Below, one piece after another: positions 29,530 to 41,696 of a DNA stretch of 64,000 nt. The DNA comes from Pollenia angustigena. Its lineage: Eukaryota; Arthropoda; Insecta; Diptera; Polleniidae. The notes under the pieces were generated by a model. It saw nothing but the letters and a program-made list of their open reading frames with translations, ran no database searches and was not told where the DNA came from. A program made the translations under genes and the position numbers. Location: assembly GCA_930367215.1 (NCBI GenBank), contig OV884057.1:105239284-105303283 (forward strand), read 5' to 3'. Within the stretch, counting starts at the first letter, position 1; the number at the start of each line of letters is the position of its first letter.

Positions 29530-32276
29530 GTAATTCATATAGGAAGGAAAATTGAGCTAAACAGGCTACTGAATCAATTTAATATTGAAATTGCTTTTTT
29601 GCAAGAAATGCATTTGACGGTGAACACAAATTTTTATTTAGATAATTATATTGTTTTGAGGGACGATACTTCATTAGGGGTTGGTATAGCTTTAAAAAAT
29701 TCCGTATCTTTAACAAGGATCAGTATTCCTAATCTTCGGTTTCCAAATTTGTTTGTTGAAGTAAACGTATCTATAAATGGTAGTATTAGGAAAATTCTCT
29801 GTGGTTCTATTTCTTTTCAATGCAACTGTAATCGTCAAACTATTTATAGCTTTCTTTCTTCAATTTTGAATCTTTCAAACACTTATGATGGTTTGATACT
29901 AGCTGGTGATATGAACGCAAAGCACATTTCCTGGGGTGATGCTAACAACATTTTCAACGGTGAAGTGCTATTGACTTGGCTTCAAGACGAATCTATTTCG
30001 GTTACTAAAATTTGTGATTCATACCCCACCTACCCTGGGGGATCCTCTCATTTAGACCACTTCATAGTAAGCACAAACATTATTGATAGTTTCCATCAAA
30101 ATTGTAAAACATCTACACTTCCTACTTTTTAGGACTTAAAATAAACCTTTCAGATTTCAACCTTATTTTTTAAACTCCAAATCATTTTGTGTCATTTAAA
30201 GAAATAAACTGGAATGAATTTAAAATAGATATTAGTAATAGCCTGTTAAATCATTTTCCCCCCAACAATAGAAATTTAACTAACGATGCAATAGAATACT
30301 TTATAGAAGAATTTTATACATCGGATATTCATTCAAGAAAAATGGAAAACAAAAATCGGGAATATATTATCTCGGAAAAAGTAAAAAAGTTCCTAAGGAT
30401 TAAGTATAACTGGCAAAGGGGCTTGAAGAGAATATTTACAAGAACATTTAACAGGAGACACCCTGAATATTTGCTTATTTCGAAACAAATAGATTTAGTT
30501 AAAATTATAATAAAGGAACAGATCGAAAAGGAAAAGGCCAATCTTTTTAATGAAAGATTAAGGGAAATAAGGCCCGGCCGATGGGCTTATAAACAAATGT
30601 TTAAAATGATAGGAAATTAAGATCGTTCTCACATTAAGGATGTTTCAGTCAATGGTGTCAAAATTACTCAGTTCGATCAAAAACTAGATGCTTTAAAGGA
30701 ACATTTTGCATCGGTTTATGAAGGTTCTCCTCCAAATAGAAACATTTCGGAAATAACTGAAGCAATCACGGACACTATTTCTCAAATTTCTAATTGTATA
30801 TCATTCAATGATGATATAACATCATTGAAAATTTACGAAATTAAATGCTCTTTTAGAGTTTTCTAAATAAGTAAATAATAAGAAATCGTGTGGTTTGGAT
30901 GGTATATCAAATTATTTATTTAAAAAATTTCCAGTTAAGGCCTTTGAGAATCTTACAATATTGTTCAATAATTGTTTAAATAATTGCTATTTTCCTCGTG
31001 TATGGAAAATTGCAAAAATAGTTCCTATTCCGAAAGAGAAGCGATGTTAACAGCTTGAGACCAATTTCGTTACTTTCTAATCTAGGGAAGTTATTTGAGA
31101 GAATAATTCGAGAGAAAATGGATATATCTCTAAATGAAGCGTATATTCCCCAAAATCAATTCGGTTTTAAGAAGGGTAATTCCACTATTCATGCTCTTTT
31201 GAAATTTCACTCTGAAGTTGTACAGAATTTAAGAAAGGGTCAATGCACTGTCGCAGTTTCTCTTGACATGGAGAAGGCTTTTGATAAGGCCTACCATGAT
31301 GTCATTTTATTCAAAATGATAGAGATAGGTTTTCAATCATCTATTATAAAACTTTTTCGAGGACAGAAGGTTTTGCGTTCAGATTGATAGTGTGTTATCA
31401 TCTCAAGGTTGTGTTTCTTGTGGCGTTCCACAGCGATCTGTATTGGCGCCTCATTTATATAATATTTTTATACATGATTTTCCCTATGAATATAATGATT
31501 CCAAAGGAATACCTTATGCCGACGATTCTCTGCTTTATGCTCATGACGATTCACCTCAAATTGCGCTCCAACGTGTTTCATCGCACCTAAAATATGTAGA
31601 TAAATTTTATTCTCATTGGGGAATAAAAATTAATGCCTCGAAAAGCAATGCAATATGTTTAAGAAATGCTTCAGGCAAATGTAAATATACTGTTGTTCCG
31701 GAGAGCAAGAATTTGAAATTAATATTAAATGGTTCTGGAATCACGTTTAAGGATAACATTAAATATCTTGGCGTAAACTTTAACAAACTATTAAAGTTTA
31801 ATAAACATGTTGTTTCTAATTTGGAGAAGGCTAATCGTGTTAAAGGTGCCTTTTCAAAGCTATTTAATAATAAATCCTTGCCAATTAATACTAAATTACT
31901 GTTATATAAAGTGAGTATAAGACCAATTCTTCTTTATGCATTTCCAGTATGGTTCAGCATTTCAAAAACGTTAATGAGAAAGATGGAAAGTGCATAGAGA
32001 AGAATTTTAAGACTTATCATAAAAGATTTACAAATAAATTTATTTATGAGGAGGCCAAAAAAAGAATCTCCGCTTTCTTTCTATGCTCTTGAGTTGATGA
32101 AAAGCTTTGTTGACATACTGTCTTATTTTGACGGCAATGTAATGCAAGATATTCTGTCAAACGAGCAAGGATTAAGTTGGTCAAACACTAACTACCTTTC
32201 CACGGTTGGAATTTTACATGAAACACTGAGTAATTTTCCTGGTGTAAACTTCTACTCAACATACTACTCCCGGACT
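29530..32276 (+). pseudogene. Jockey/I-group LINE ORF2 (endonuclease and reverse transcriptase)
   Basis: An APE-type endonuclease (FLQEMHL, LILAGDMNAKHISWGD, SSHLDHFIVS) is followed by a linker frame (30189-30620), then RT motifs: KKSCGLDGISNYLF near 30890, RPISLLSNLGKLFERI at 31058, FGFKKGNSTIHALL, VSLDMEKAFDKAYH at 31260, CGVPQRSVLAPHLYN at 31420 and catalytic YADDS at 31520. Stops or frame changes occur near 30130, 30620, 30866, 31030, 31385 and 31997. The VPQR (normally VPQG) is a further change. It is dead but all domains are represented in order. Confidence 0.82.
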
Positions 32277-32450
32277 ACATAGGGGGGGTTTTTCATTTTA
32301 TTATTTTTTTATTTTTGTTCTAAATAGTTTTAAAATTTAGCTTTTAAGATTTTTATACTACTCCCGGAATACATAGGGGGGTTTTTCATTTTAATATTTT
32401 TTATTTTTGTTCTAAATAATTTTAAGATTTAGATTTTAAGATTTTTATAG
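32263..32450 (+). repeat. Two tandem ~93-bp units after the LINE
   Basis: TACTACTCCCGG(A)(C/A)TACATAGGGGG and TTTTTCATTTTA...TTAAGATTTTTATA occur twice in tandem. They carry a G-run (5-7 G) and lie between the end of the ORF2 relic and the dispersed repeat. They may be the LINE 3' UTR duplicated, or part of the next repeat. Confidence 0.6.
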
Positions 32451-32454
32451 CAAT

Positions 32455-33170
32455 TCTAAGTCGATTTAGCCATGTCCGTCTGTTGAAAACACGCTCACTT
32501 TCGAACAACTCAAAGAGCTATGAATCAAAATGTGGAACCACCACCTAAAAAAATTGATAATTTTGTTACAAAAACTAACATAAATGCTGGAACAAGGCAC
32601 GGAATGAGATAAGATTTTGCAAAAATTTGTTTTATTTAACTGGAAATCGCGCTGTTAAATTTCGTAAAGATCCGTCCATAATTTACCCTATGTTCCATAT
32701 AAACACTACTCCCGGAAAACAGTTTAGTACGCCTTAAACCGTAAAAAATAACGCTAGCGTAACAAATTTTGGCTCGTCACAGTTTTATAGGACTAAAAAT
32801 AACACTGTGAAATTTCGTGCCGATCGGTCTATAATTTACCTTAGGCCCCATATAAACCCTACTACCGGAAAACAGTTTAGTTCGCCTTAAACCGTAAAAA
32901 ATAATGCAATCATAACAAATTTTGGCTCGTCGCAGTTTTATAGGACTATAAATGATATTGTGAAATTTCGTGAAGATCGGTACATAATTTACCCTAGGCC
33001 CCATAGAAACCCTACTCCCGAGAAACAGTTTAGTACACCTAAAACCATAATTAATAACAAATCGTCACAGTTTAAGATAATAATAACATCATACAGATAT
33101 TACTTCTTAAACATTCGAACTGTCGGTGAAGGGTATCAAAGATTCGGCACAGCCGAATATAGCACTCTAA
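32455..33170 (+). repeat. Dispersed repeat with ~153-bp tandem units, copy A (3 units)
   Basis: Starts with GTCGATTTAGCCATGTCCGTC, a classic fly dispersed-repeat phrase, and ends GATTCGGCACAGCCGAATATAGC. Units begin at TGTGAAATTTCGTG or TGTTAAATTTCGTA near 32652, 32805 and 32957 and contain GAAAACAGTTTAGTACGCC. Copy B is at 35937-36895. Confidence 0.75.
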
Positions 33171-33177
33171 CTAACTG

Positions 33178-34060
33178 CAATCCTCAAAAAACCTCGGTAT
33201 TACTTTTAATAATCAACTTACATGGTCCAATCATATAAACACTGCTGTTGGTAGGGTACACGGAATGTTAAGGAACCTTTGGTCTGTTCAATATTCCACA
33301 CCTTTTAAAATAAGAATGCTCCTGGCCAAGGCCTATCTTATCCCTGTTCTTTTATATGGCTGTGAAATCTTAGCAAATTGCAGCAGTAACGACTTTAGTA
33401 AAATGAAAGTAGCATATAATAACATTGCTCGATACATTTTCAATAAAAGCCGGCGCGTTAGTATATCAGCTTTTTCTTACCGTATATTTGATATGACCTT
33501 CTGTGATTTATTGAAATTCAAAAGCCTTATATTTCTCCAAAAAATAATAGTCTCCAAGGAACCTTCGTACCTTTATGAGAGGATTAGATTCAGCCGATCA
33601 AATCGATGTAAAAGAATTATTCAACAAAGCTACAAAAGCCTTATGTCGGAAAGACAGTTTTTCATATATACCACTCGTCTTTGGAACGAACTTCCACCTT
33701 ATATTCAGAAAATTAACAATGCAACGCTTTTTAAAAAGGAGCTTTTAGAACATTTTAGAACATTTTAAAACATCTTTCTAAACTTGTTTTTAACTGTTAA
33801 CTTTTCTTAAAATTTTGTTATATTTAAAAATTTTGTTATATTTTTTATTTATTTTTTGCTCTTTTTAATGATTAAGTCTAAATTTGTTAACTTAAACAAT
33901 TTTTAAAATTCTTGAAGGAAATTTCATATAATATAATATACCTATTGTATCTTTAAAGTATTGTTTTACGAAATTATTCACTAGCACTGTAATTTATAAG
34001 ATGTCAATCTTGTTGTGCTAGGATTTTCAAATAAATAAATAAATAAATAAATAAAAATAA
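33178..34060 (+). pseudogene. LINE 3' end: reverse-transcriptase C-terminus, UTR and AAAT tail
   Basis: Reads NLGITFNNQLTWSNHI then the 33265-33768 frame with LAKAYLIPVLLYGCEIL and FIYTTRLWNELPPYIQ, the C-terminal thumb and tail of a LINE polymerase. The 3' UTR (33769-34032) ends in about six AAAT/AATA units (34033-34060) in place of poly(A). It is a different family from the LINE at 29.5-32.3 kb judging by the tail and spacing. The 5' side abuts repeat copy A directly. Confidence 0.75.
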
Positions 34061-34439
34061 ATAACTTGTTTAGTATTAAGTTTATAAAATGTAGATACCA
34101 CCCTACCAGTATTGCTAAATGTCGGGAGCAAGCATTGTTTCATTCAATATTAATAATTAATTTTATATATAATTAAGTTTTCTTGAATTTTGATAAGCTA
34201 GTCGCATAACCAAATAAATGCTCATGAAATTAAAATAAAACGCTATAGTTTTAAGTTTTTCTTATAATTTTAAATGTTCCTATATCTTGTAATATGAAAA
34301 AAAAGAAGTCTCAATAAAGGTAACTAACTAAGTTATCTCAAATTACGGTAATGCCTAAAAGTATGCATTAGTTTATGATGCCTAATAACTCAACTAATTC
34401 AGCCATATAGATAGTAACTATAGATGAGTAAGATTAATA

Positions 34440-34560
34440 GCCGTTATGCGGCGAACTTTCTAGAGCCATCTAGACGTTACTAGTATCATCTACACGTCTG
34501 GGCTAGAGTATAAATAGGATCGCAAGAGATGGCATAAGATCATTTTAAAGTTCAGACTTT
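34440..34560 (+). promoter_or_regulatory. Possible promoter (TATA box) in a retroelement end
   Basis: GAGTATAAATAGG at about 34506-34518 is a strong TATA-box match, 30-40 bp upstream of a CATTTTAAAGTTCAGAC stretch. It lies just upstream of the CTGATGA repeat and may be a solo terminal repeat, but no inverted TG..CA ends or TSD were found. Confidence 0.3.
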
Positions 34561-34627
34561 GTCAATAACGTATCACGCTGAGAAAATTATAGTTGGTTGT
34601 GAATTAAAGCTAAGCGATTTTATTTGT

Positions 34628-34750
34628 ATAATATTTTTAGTTTTTCTAAAATCTTTGGATGAGGTCTCCTGATGATCTGTCCTAGGCAACCAGTGAAATG
34701 CACATAGGAATAGCTTATCCCATCAACATAAAATTTCAGTGTTTTTATCA
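34628..34750 (+). repeat. Dispersed repeat with CTGATGA...GAAA core, copy 2
   Basis: Second copy of 12090-12225; here the putative stem reads CTGT/CCAG, weaker than CTGG/CCAG in copy 1. It ends in TTTTTATCAAAAC. Confidence 0.6.
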
Positions 34751-34760
34751 AAACAAAATC

Positions 34761-35934
34761 AATCAATCACAAAAAAATATTCCAAAAAAATTATGATAAA
34801 TTTGAGTTGTATATTTTCAAAATACAAGACCAATTATTAATTATGAAGAATTCGGCAAGCGCTTTTCACTAAAAAATTCTGTTTGGCATTCAGCCAAAAT
34901 TAAGAATTAATGATCGTTTTTAGTTTTTGTTATACCCGAGATGTCCTAATTTGGGATGCTATAGCACCTCTCCTGCTTAGTCTATAGACCTCAAATCCAA
35001 GACTTAAACTCGACTACAACTTTTTAATTGTCACCTCAATCGGACCAACCGTTTATAAAATATAGAATTATTTCCACATCTTTCCAAATTTCCCACACTT
35101 TGCACACGTTCTTTTCAACTTAGCAAACGGATGCATTTCCAAAGCATTAAAGTCTGCTATTTTATTTTGATGATAATTTAAAATATGCGGATAAAGTTGA
35201 ATTATTTATTGCTTTTAAATAAAGGTTAGTGTAAAATTTTAACTTAATTTAAAATTTAACGCGTTTAATAATTTTTACTAATTATTTTTATAAAAATTCG
35301 TGTAACTTAAATTATAGTCTCAAATAGTTTTCAATACAGCTCATTTTAATTTTTGTTCAAATAGTGCTATCAGCTTATTTCAACGTTCAAATCGATAAAA
35401 TTTTAATTTGTAAAAACTATTTACAAGGTCTGCATGACTACATTTAAAAGGCATATGAATACATTCATTTGTTTTTTAAGTAGGTAAAGTTAAGTACAAC
35501 AAACGATTTAAGTACGCAGTGCTTTACATTTTATGTTAAAAAAACAAATGAATGAACACACAAGGCGAAAGAGAAAAGAATACAACTGTATTTAAACAGA
35601 AAAAAATACTACCACATTCAAGTAAAACAGACATAATAAAATGTGTATAAGTTTCGAATATAATATTATTTGAATGTTTTACTCATTACATGAATACATT
35701 AATATTATTACTAGTAACTTTTGTTATGGAAATCGAAAACCTAAAACGCAAGAATTTTAAAGTCCTTTTTAATATACTTTTAATCCAATTTTAATAATTT
35801 TTGTTACAAAATTCTGTTTAATAGAGATGTATTTGTAATGAGAATAAACATAAGTACTTATTTTACTATGTAGTATTTCTTGCACACAGTCAAACTGTTA
35901 CCATATACTTGTCTGTGTTTGCATTTGCATTTTT
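34761..35934. other. Intergenic, no gene or clear element recognised
   Basis: A/T-rich. 34920-35110 has the TTATACCCGAGATG and CGGACCAACCGTTTATAAAA phrasing of degenerate dispersed repeats. Nothing coding was found. Confidence 0.5.
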
Positions 35935-35936
35935 AT

Positions 35937-36895
35937 ACCCTCCACCACAATTAGTTGTGAAGAGGGTATATTAAGTTTGTCACTCCGTGTGAAACTCAAA
36001 AGAAATGAACAAACTTGGTGTAAAATTGCTTGTAGTTATCCTAAGCAGTTTGGGATTGAAATCCAGCAAAATCGGTTCAGTAGGACCAGAGCTATGAATC
36101 AAAATGTGGAACCCCACCTAAAAAAATTGATAATTTTGTTACAAAAAATAACATAAATAATGGAACAAAGCACGGAATGAGATAAGATTTTGCAAAAATT
36201 TGTTTTATTTGACTGGAAATTACGCTGTTAAATTTCGTGAAGATCCGTCCATAATTTACCCTAAGCCCCATATAAACAATACTCCCGGAAAACAGTTTAG
36301 TACGCCTAAAACCGTAAAAAATAACGCTAGCGTAATAAAATTTGGAACGTCACAGTTTTTTAGGACTAGAAATAACACTGTGAAATTTCGTGACGATCGG
36401 TCCAAAATTTACCTTAGGCCCCATATAAACCCTACTACCGGAAAACAGTTTAGTACGCCAAAAACCGTCAAAAATAATGCAATCATATAAAATTTTGGCT
36501 AGTCACAGTTTTATAGGACTATAAATTATACTGTGAAATTTCGTGAAGATCGGTACATAATTTACCCTAGGCCCCATAGAAACACTACTCCCAGAAAACA
36601 GTTTAGTACACCTAAAACCATAATTAATAATGCTAGCATAACAGAAATTGGTACGTCACAGTTTTAAAGGACTAGAAATTACGCTGTGAAATTTCGTAAT
36701 GATCGGTCCATAATTTACCCTAGGCCCCATATAAACCCTACTACCGGAAAGCAGTTTAGTCGCCTTAAACCATAATTAATAACAAATCGTCACAGTTTAA
36801 GATAATAATAACATCATACAGATATTACTCCTTAAACATTCGAACTGTCGGTGGAGGGTATCAAAGATTCGGCACAGCCGAATATAGCACTCTAA
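35937..36895 (+). repeat. Dispersed repeat with ~153-bp tandem units, copy B (4 units)
   Basis: Begins ACCCTCCACCACAATTAG and ends GGTGGAGGGTATCAAAG...GCCGAATATAGC, so the ends hold inverted CCCTCCACC/GGTGGAGGG. Units begin near 36225, 36379, 36532 and 36685. The 96-codon open frame inside (36200-36490) is two repeat units in frame, not a gene. Confidence 0.75.
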
Positions 36896-37261
36896 CTTGT
36901 TTAAATATCTTTTCTTCAAGTCTATGGTTTCGTTTGAAATTGCTTTTGCTCTTATTTCGTAACGGTACTTCCCAGAGATATGAGATTTTTAAAGATGATG
37001 CAAATGATCAAAAAACAAAAATCTAAAATGTTGTTGGTTACATCATTTTCGCTATTAGTGGTCGATATGTATGCATCTAGTCGTAGAGACGAAGACCCCC
37101 TGTACCATGCACATTCGCAAACAAACGCAGATAAATTCTTTTAAAATTAAAAGTATAGATATGAAAGCGTCATAAGACGGCAACATAGTTAATACCTTAA
37201 GGAAAAACGTCGTTAAAATTGATTTGTCGTGGAACCGCTTTCCGTTATTACTTTTTATTTT

Positions 37262-37980
37262 GTATTCGCCCACCACAATAGTGGAGAGGGTATTATGCGT
37301 TTGTTCTGAAAGGTGTATACCGATCGACTCAATATCACTGGCTGAGTCGATTTAACGATGTCCCTCAGTCCGGGTGGCTGCAGGTTGGCTAGTTTTTTGT
37401 CCATGTATCGGTCCGTATTTGACGATACTACTCCCGGAAAGCTTTTAATGCCATAACTTCTTTATAAATGTTGGTACTGACACAAAAATTGGCTACAATA
37501 ACTTCTAAGATAGCTACTTCACTCACAATATTCTGTATGTAAAATTAACTGAAATTGTAATTTTCGATTTATCTAAAATCAGAAAACGGCTCCATCGATT
37601 TGACTAATTTTTCTTTCAAATGTTCGTTTTAATCCATTTAAAGTTTTCATCGAAAGAAAAATTTACCACGCCTACTTTTACGCCCATTTTTCTATTAAGC
37701 GCATAACTTGTGAACGGCTTGACCGATTTGGACGATTTTTTCTTTAAAGTAATCACCATGGTCCAACTTAGGTTTTTACGGAAAGAACATTTTGCCCCGC
37801 TCACTTTTACGCCCACTTTTTTCGATTTACCTAAAATTAGAAAACGGCTCCATCGATTTGGCTAATTTTTCTTTCAAATGTTCGTAATAATCCATTTTAA
37901 GTTTTCAACGAAAGAACAATTTACCATGCCTGCTTTTACGGCCACCTTTTCTATTTATCTAAAATCGGAAAACGTTTGCA
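37262..37980 (+). repeat. Dispersed repeat with ~125-bp units
   Basis: Starts with CCCACCACAATAGTGGAGAGG and a GACTCAATATCACTGGCTGAGTC phrase. From about 37560 there are three to four units of AAACGGCTCCATCGATTTG...CTTTTACGCCCA. It runs up to the Helitron relic. Confidence 0.7.
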
Positions 37981-37984
37981 CCGA

Positions 37985-39229
37985 TTTTGCGATGCCTAAA
38001 GGGAATCAGTTCGAACAAATGTTCCACTGTTGAATCGACAACAAAAATATGCATATGACACCATACGACATGAAAGCTGTGAAAGATGAAGCTGGAGGGA
38101 TTTTTTTCTAGACGCGTGGGACTGGCAAAACTTTTTAATCGCGTTAATGTTGGCATTGATACGCTCGCAGAATGATATTGTTCTTTCACTCGCATCGTCA
38201 GGAATTGCATCTTCATTGTTGGAAGGCGGTCGAACTGCTCATTCAGCACTAAGTTGCCATTAAATGTGCTAACCAATGAAAATCCAACATATCGAAGAAC
38301 AGTGCGAGGGCCAAAGTTTTGCAGCAAAGCAAACTTTTCGTAAAGGATGAATGTACAATGGCGCATAAAAATTCTTTGGAGGCATTGGGTAAAACGTTGC
38401 AAGATTTACGAATCAATCAAAGGCGATTTGGATGCACGATGATTTGTTGGCAGGTGATTTTCGGCAAACACTGCCAGTGATACCACGATCAACGCCCGCC
38501 GATGAATTTAATGCATGTTTGAAGTCGTCTGCTGTGTGGAAACACGTTAGGAAGTTCCAATTGACTCTGAACATGCTGGTCGAGCTGCAGAACAATCAAT
38601 CTCGAAACGTATTTTCCAAACAATTGCTGGAGATAGGAAACGGCAAAATCCCGGTGGATATTTCAATTTCTGCCACTTCACCGAATCAAAGTCCGAACTC
38701 ATCCGAAAGGTTTTTCCAAACATTGCACAAAATTACAGAAATCATGATTGGTTGAGCGAACGTGCTATATTAGCTGCGAAAAACGTTGATGTCGACGAAC
38801 TGAATTTTAAGATTCAAAGTGAAATCGCTGGCGAATTTAAGACGTACAAATTGGTAGATTCCGTTACTTGTCAGAACGATGTCGTCAAATATCCAATCGA
38901 ATTTAAACTCCCTGGAATTACCCGGAATACCGCCTCATAATCTCCAACTAAAAGTTGGATCGGTAATCATAATGTTACCAAATATAAACCAACCACGTCT
39001 TTGTAATGGCACCCGCCTTAACGTAGAAAAAATGATGAATAACGTCGTCGAAGCATCAATGCTTAAAGGAAAGTACAAAGGACAAAATGTTTTTATACCT
39101 CGGATCCCAATGATTCCAACCGACATGGCATTCGATTTAAACGCTTGCAGTTTCCAGTAAGGCTCGCATATGCAATGACAATCAACAAATCTCAAGGGCA
39201 GTCATTGCGTGTTTGTGGCATTAAGAATT
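37985..39229 (+). pseudogene. Helitron helicase relic (PIF1-like)
   Basis: In shifting frames: GTGKTF (Walker A) near 38110, GGRTAHSAL near 38230, KDECTMAHKNSLEAL (Walker B-like DE) near 38350, LLAGDFRQTLPVI at 38440, RAILAAKNVDVDELN at 38765, LELPGIPPHNLQLKVGS near 38910, CNGTRLN near 39005 and [19 protein letters not shown] near 39165-39225. These are the C-terminal helicase motifs of Helitron Rep/helicase proteins. At least five frame changes or stops occur. The Rep domain is absent and the last helicase motifs are cut by the palindrome at 39230. Confidence 0.85.
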
Positions 39230-39431
39230 CGCGATCCAGATCGTGTTAAATATTGAACGTTTAACATACTTCGTGAAATAAATTCGTGATGCGTTCGTAA
39301 GAGAGAGAAAACAAAGCAAATAAGGAATTAAAACATCTTATTTGTTTTGTTTTCTCTCTCTTACGAACGCATCACGAATTTATATCACATAGTATGTTAA
39401 ACGTTCCATATTTAACACGATCTGGATCGCG
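39230..39431. repeat. 202-bp near-perfect palindrome (95-bp arms)
   Basis: Arms 39230-39324 and 39337-39431 start CGCGATCCAGATCGTGTTAA and are reverse complements with few mismatches; the loop is 12 bp. It joins the helicase frame at VCGI and the frame does not resume afterwards. Probably a foldback MITE, which would form a strong hairpin in single strands. Confidence 0.85.
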
Positions 39432-40145
39432 GAGCAACCAAAGTTAGGCTATTTTGGGTGGCAATACAGCATTCTATATAAATGCTGGATCGCAGTCAAT
39501 AAATATTTAACGTGTAGAAGTGATATTAAAGGCCGTTATGCACTATCCCACAACGTCTTAAGTATTTTACGATTTGTGTGATAGTATAAAGCAGCTATAA
39601 ATAATAGTAATAAGGCCAGTGATGCAAAGTGTGGCACAATTAGGCCATTTGTGGCACTTTTGAATGTTTGATGGCCTTGTGGAAATCTATTTTAGCTCTA
39701 TCAAAAATCAACTACTTTAAATCATTCAAAAATGTTGGAACTTTACTTTTTCTTGTATTATTTTAAAAAAATTGTGTTAATAAATTAATTGCTTTCTGGA
39801 AAAATTTAAACTATTAATATAGAAGAATTTGTTAGTTATAAATACATTTTCAATGTTATTTTGTGTTTCTGACACTACTTTAATTTGCGATATTGGTTGG
39901 TTTGCCAAATAAACCACCCAAGCAGTTTGACCTTTGATATAAAAAACATATGAAGCATGTTTGTATGAAAATAATCACAGTAATCCTGTTGTGTTGTCAA
40001 ACCGCTTGAGCAGTTTATTTGGCCTTTTAAAGTAAGAACTCCTTACTTTTATTTGCAAATATCTCTTGTTTTAAATATAGATGGGAAAAGGGTAAATATC
40101 CAATTGGTTAATACCCGGTAATTAGGGAAAATTGGCTAAGAATTG
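39432..40145. other. Intergenic, no gene recognised
   Basis: A GCTGGATCGCAGTC segment near 39490 echoes the palindrome arm. The rest is A/T-rich with no open frame or element ends I can support. Confidence 0.45.
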
Positions 40146-40153
40146 GTAAATAC

Positions 40154-41495
40154 TAGAGTTGTCAACCGATTAAGAATAATTCGATTAATCGATCAAACAA
40201 AACCAAACTCTTGTTCGAATAATTTTAAAACGATGATTTTCGATTAACGAATAAATCGATTAATTAATGTCGATTAATCGAACAATTTTTTTTTAATAGC
40301 AAATAAATTAAATGAAAGCTTAGAATTTGATTTATTCTCATACGTTTTTAGTGATTTTATACAAAATATAGGAAAGTTAAGAAATATTGTTGCCATTGCC
40401 CTGGTTGTAATTAATATCGTTGTGAATATACCAACGAATAAAAACAAACAAAGCGTACTGACCGAGTACAGGCGTCTTCGTACCAACCCCCTTCCCACAA
40501 AGTATACAGAGATGAAAAAAGTGACGTATGAAAAATGCCTAAATCATTTGCGAGGGCAGCTTTCGAAGAAAGAGAAAGAAAACGTTTTTTGTTAGTGAAG
40601 TGGCAATGTGTAAAAACAGGCCGCCACTATCAACACGAATTGCGTAATCAAAACAAAAAATGCAAAAAGGGCAGCTTTCGAAGAAAAAGACAGAAAAAAA
40701 CACAATATTTTCTGTCTCGTGACGCCTCTGTATGCTCTGTGCCCCTTCCTTCTTTCTTCTCCACCTAAAAACATAAGAGTTAAATATCAAAGATGAAACG
40801 TGTGAAAGCAGACTTACAGTTCTTTTGGCACTTTATGAGAAGAAATATACTAATTGTATCAATGCATGTCCTCTTCCATGATTTTAGCACGGACATGCGT
40901 TGATGCAATCAGAATATTTCGTCTAATAAAGCGCCACAAGAACTGTAAGTCTGCTTTCACACGTTTAATCTCTTGATGCTCAACTCTTATGTTTTTAGGT
41001 GAGAATATCTTTACCATTTGCGTTGGTGTAACAATATTACCATTAAATAAAAACAATGTAGTGGAAAATAATCCAACGACATCATGAGATGCCGAACTTG
41101 GCACAATGGAAAAATATCTTATGAGAGACAGCGGCTGTTCTTTAGAAGAAATAGTAGAAAGAAGTTTGCCTGAAGATGGTACGTCTACCAACGCTTTTCG
41201 AAAATCCAGAGTAATATAGGATTATTAAGGAATTAAGGGTTTTGCGATGCCTTTAAGTAATACAACGATATGGAGTAAAGATGGAAAATGTTATGCATCA
41301 AAAAGAAAAAGAAGTCATAGCGGATGGAATCGAAGATTTTCCATAGTAACTTTTTTGTAAAAATAAGTTTTTTTTATTCGTTGTTCACATCGATTAATCG
41401 AATAACTTTTTAGATTTAATCTTTTGATCGAACGAACAAAAACAATTATTTGAATTATTCGAACAAAGTTGAAAGGCGAATAATTGACAACTCTA
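40154..41495. mobile_element. hAT-like TIR element TAGAGTTGTCAA
   Basis: Ends TAGAGTTGTCAA and TTGACAACTCTA, exact 8-bp duplication GTAAATAC at 40146-40153 and 41496-41503. Subterminal ATTAATCGA motifs recur on both sides. The interior holds an inverted duplication (40768-41000). No transposase recognised; the 41010-41215 stretch has a short open reading but no family match. Confidence 0.85.
40768..41000. repeat. Inverted duplication inside the hAT-like element
   Basis: AAAAACATAAGAGTT...AAACGTGTGAAAGCAGACTTACAG on the left is repeated in reverse on the right (CTGTAAGTCTGCTTTCACACG...AACTCTTATGTTTTT). The arms are about 85-100 bp with a spacer of about 40 bp containing GACATGC-type pairs. 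Confidence 0.75.
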
Positions 41496-41508
41496 GTAAA
41501 TACCCTGG

Positions 41509-41696
41509 CAAGGCCCATCTATCAGGTCTGCTTACTTGTACAAAAACAAAAAACTTTTTCTTTTAAGCTGTCAAAAACTTACTACCACATATACAAAGCA
41601 AAAGGAAAAACCTGTATATAAACAACTTTTGAAAGCTCAAAAGAACGAAAACAATGATCATCAGGCTTCTTGCGCAGACCTTTTCAATGGGCCTTG
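41509..41696. mobile_element. CAAGG-family MITE (CAAGGCCCAT), copy 1
   Basis: Ends CAAGGCCCATCTATCAGGTC and GACCTTTTCAATGGGCCTTG, exact 8-bp duplication TACCCTGG at 41501-41508 and 41697-41704. It inserted 6 bp from the right duplication of the preceding element. A second copy in opposite orientation is at 45952-46192. Confidence 0.9.

Noticed and set aside
32650..33080. CRISPR-like array
   Set aside because: Repeats are about 153 bp, adjacent and without spacers, in a eukaryotic context.
34100..34760. Solo LTR of a Gypsy/Copia-type element
   Set aside because: A TATA box is present but no terminal TG..CA pair or target duplication could be found.
36200..36490. 96-codon frame with internal repeats
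   Set aside because: Two 153-bp repeat units that happen to be in frame.
37959..38402. 147-codon minus-strand frame
   Set aside because: Antisense shadow of the Helitron helicase relic.
40535..40790. Overlapping 60-83-codon frames on both strands
   Set aside because: Low-complexity basic/aromatic translations within a TIR element; no family resemblance.
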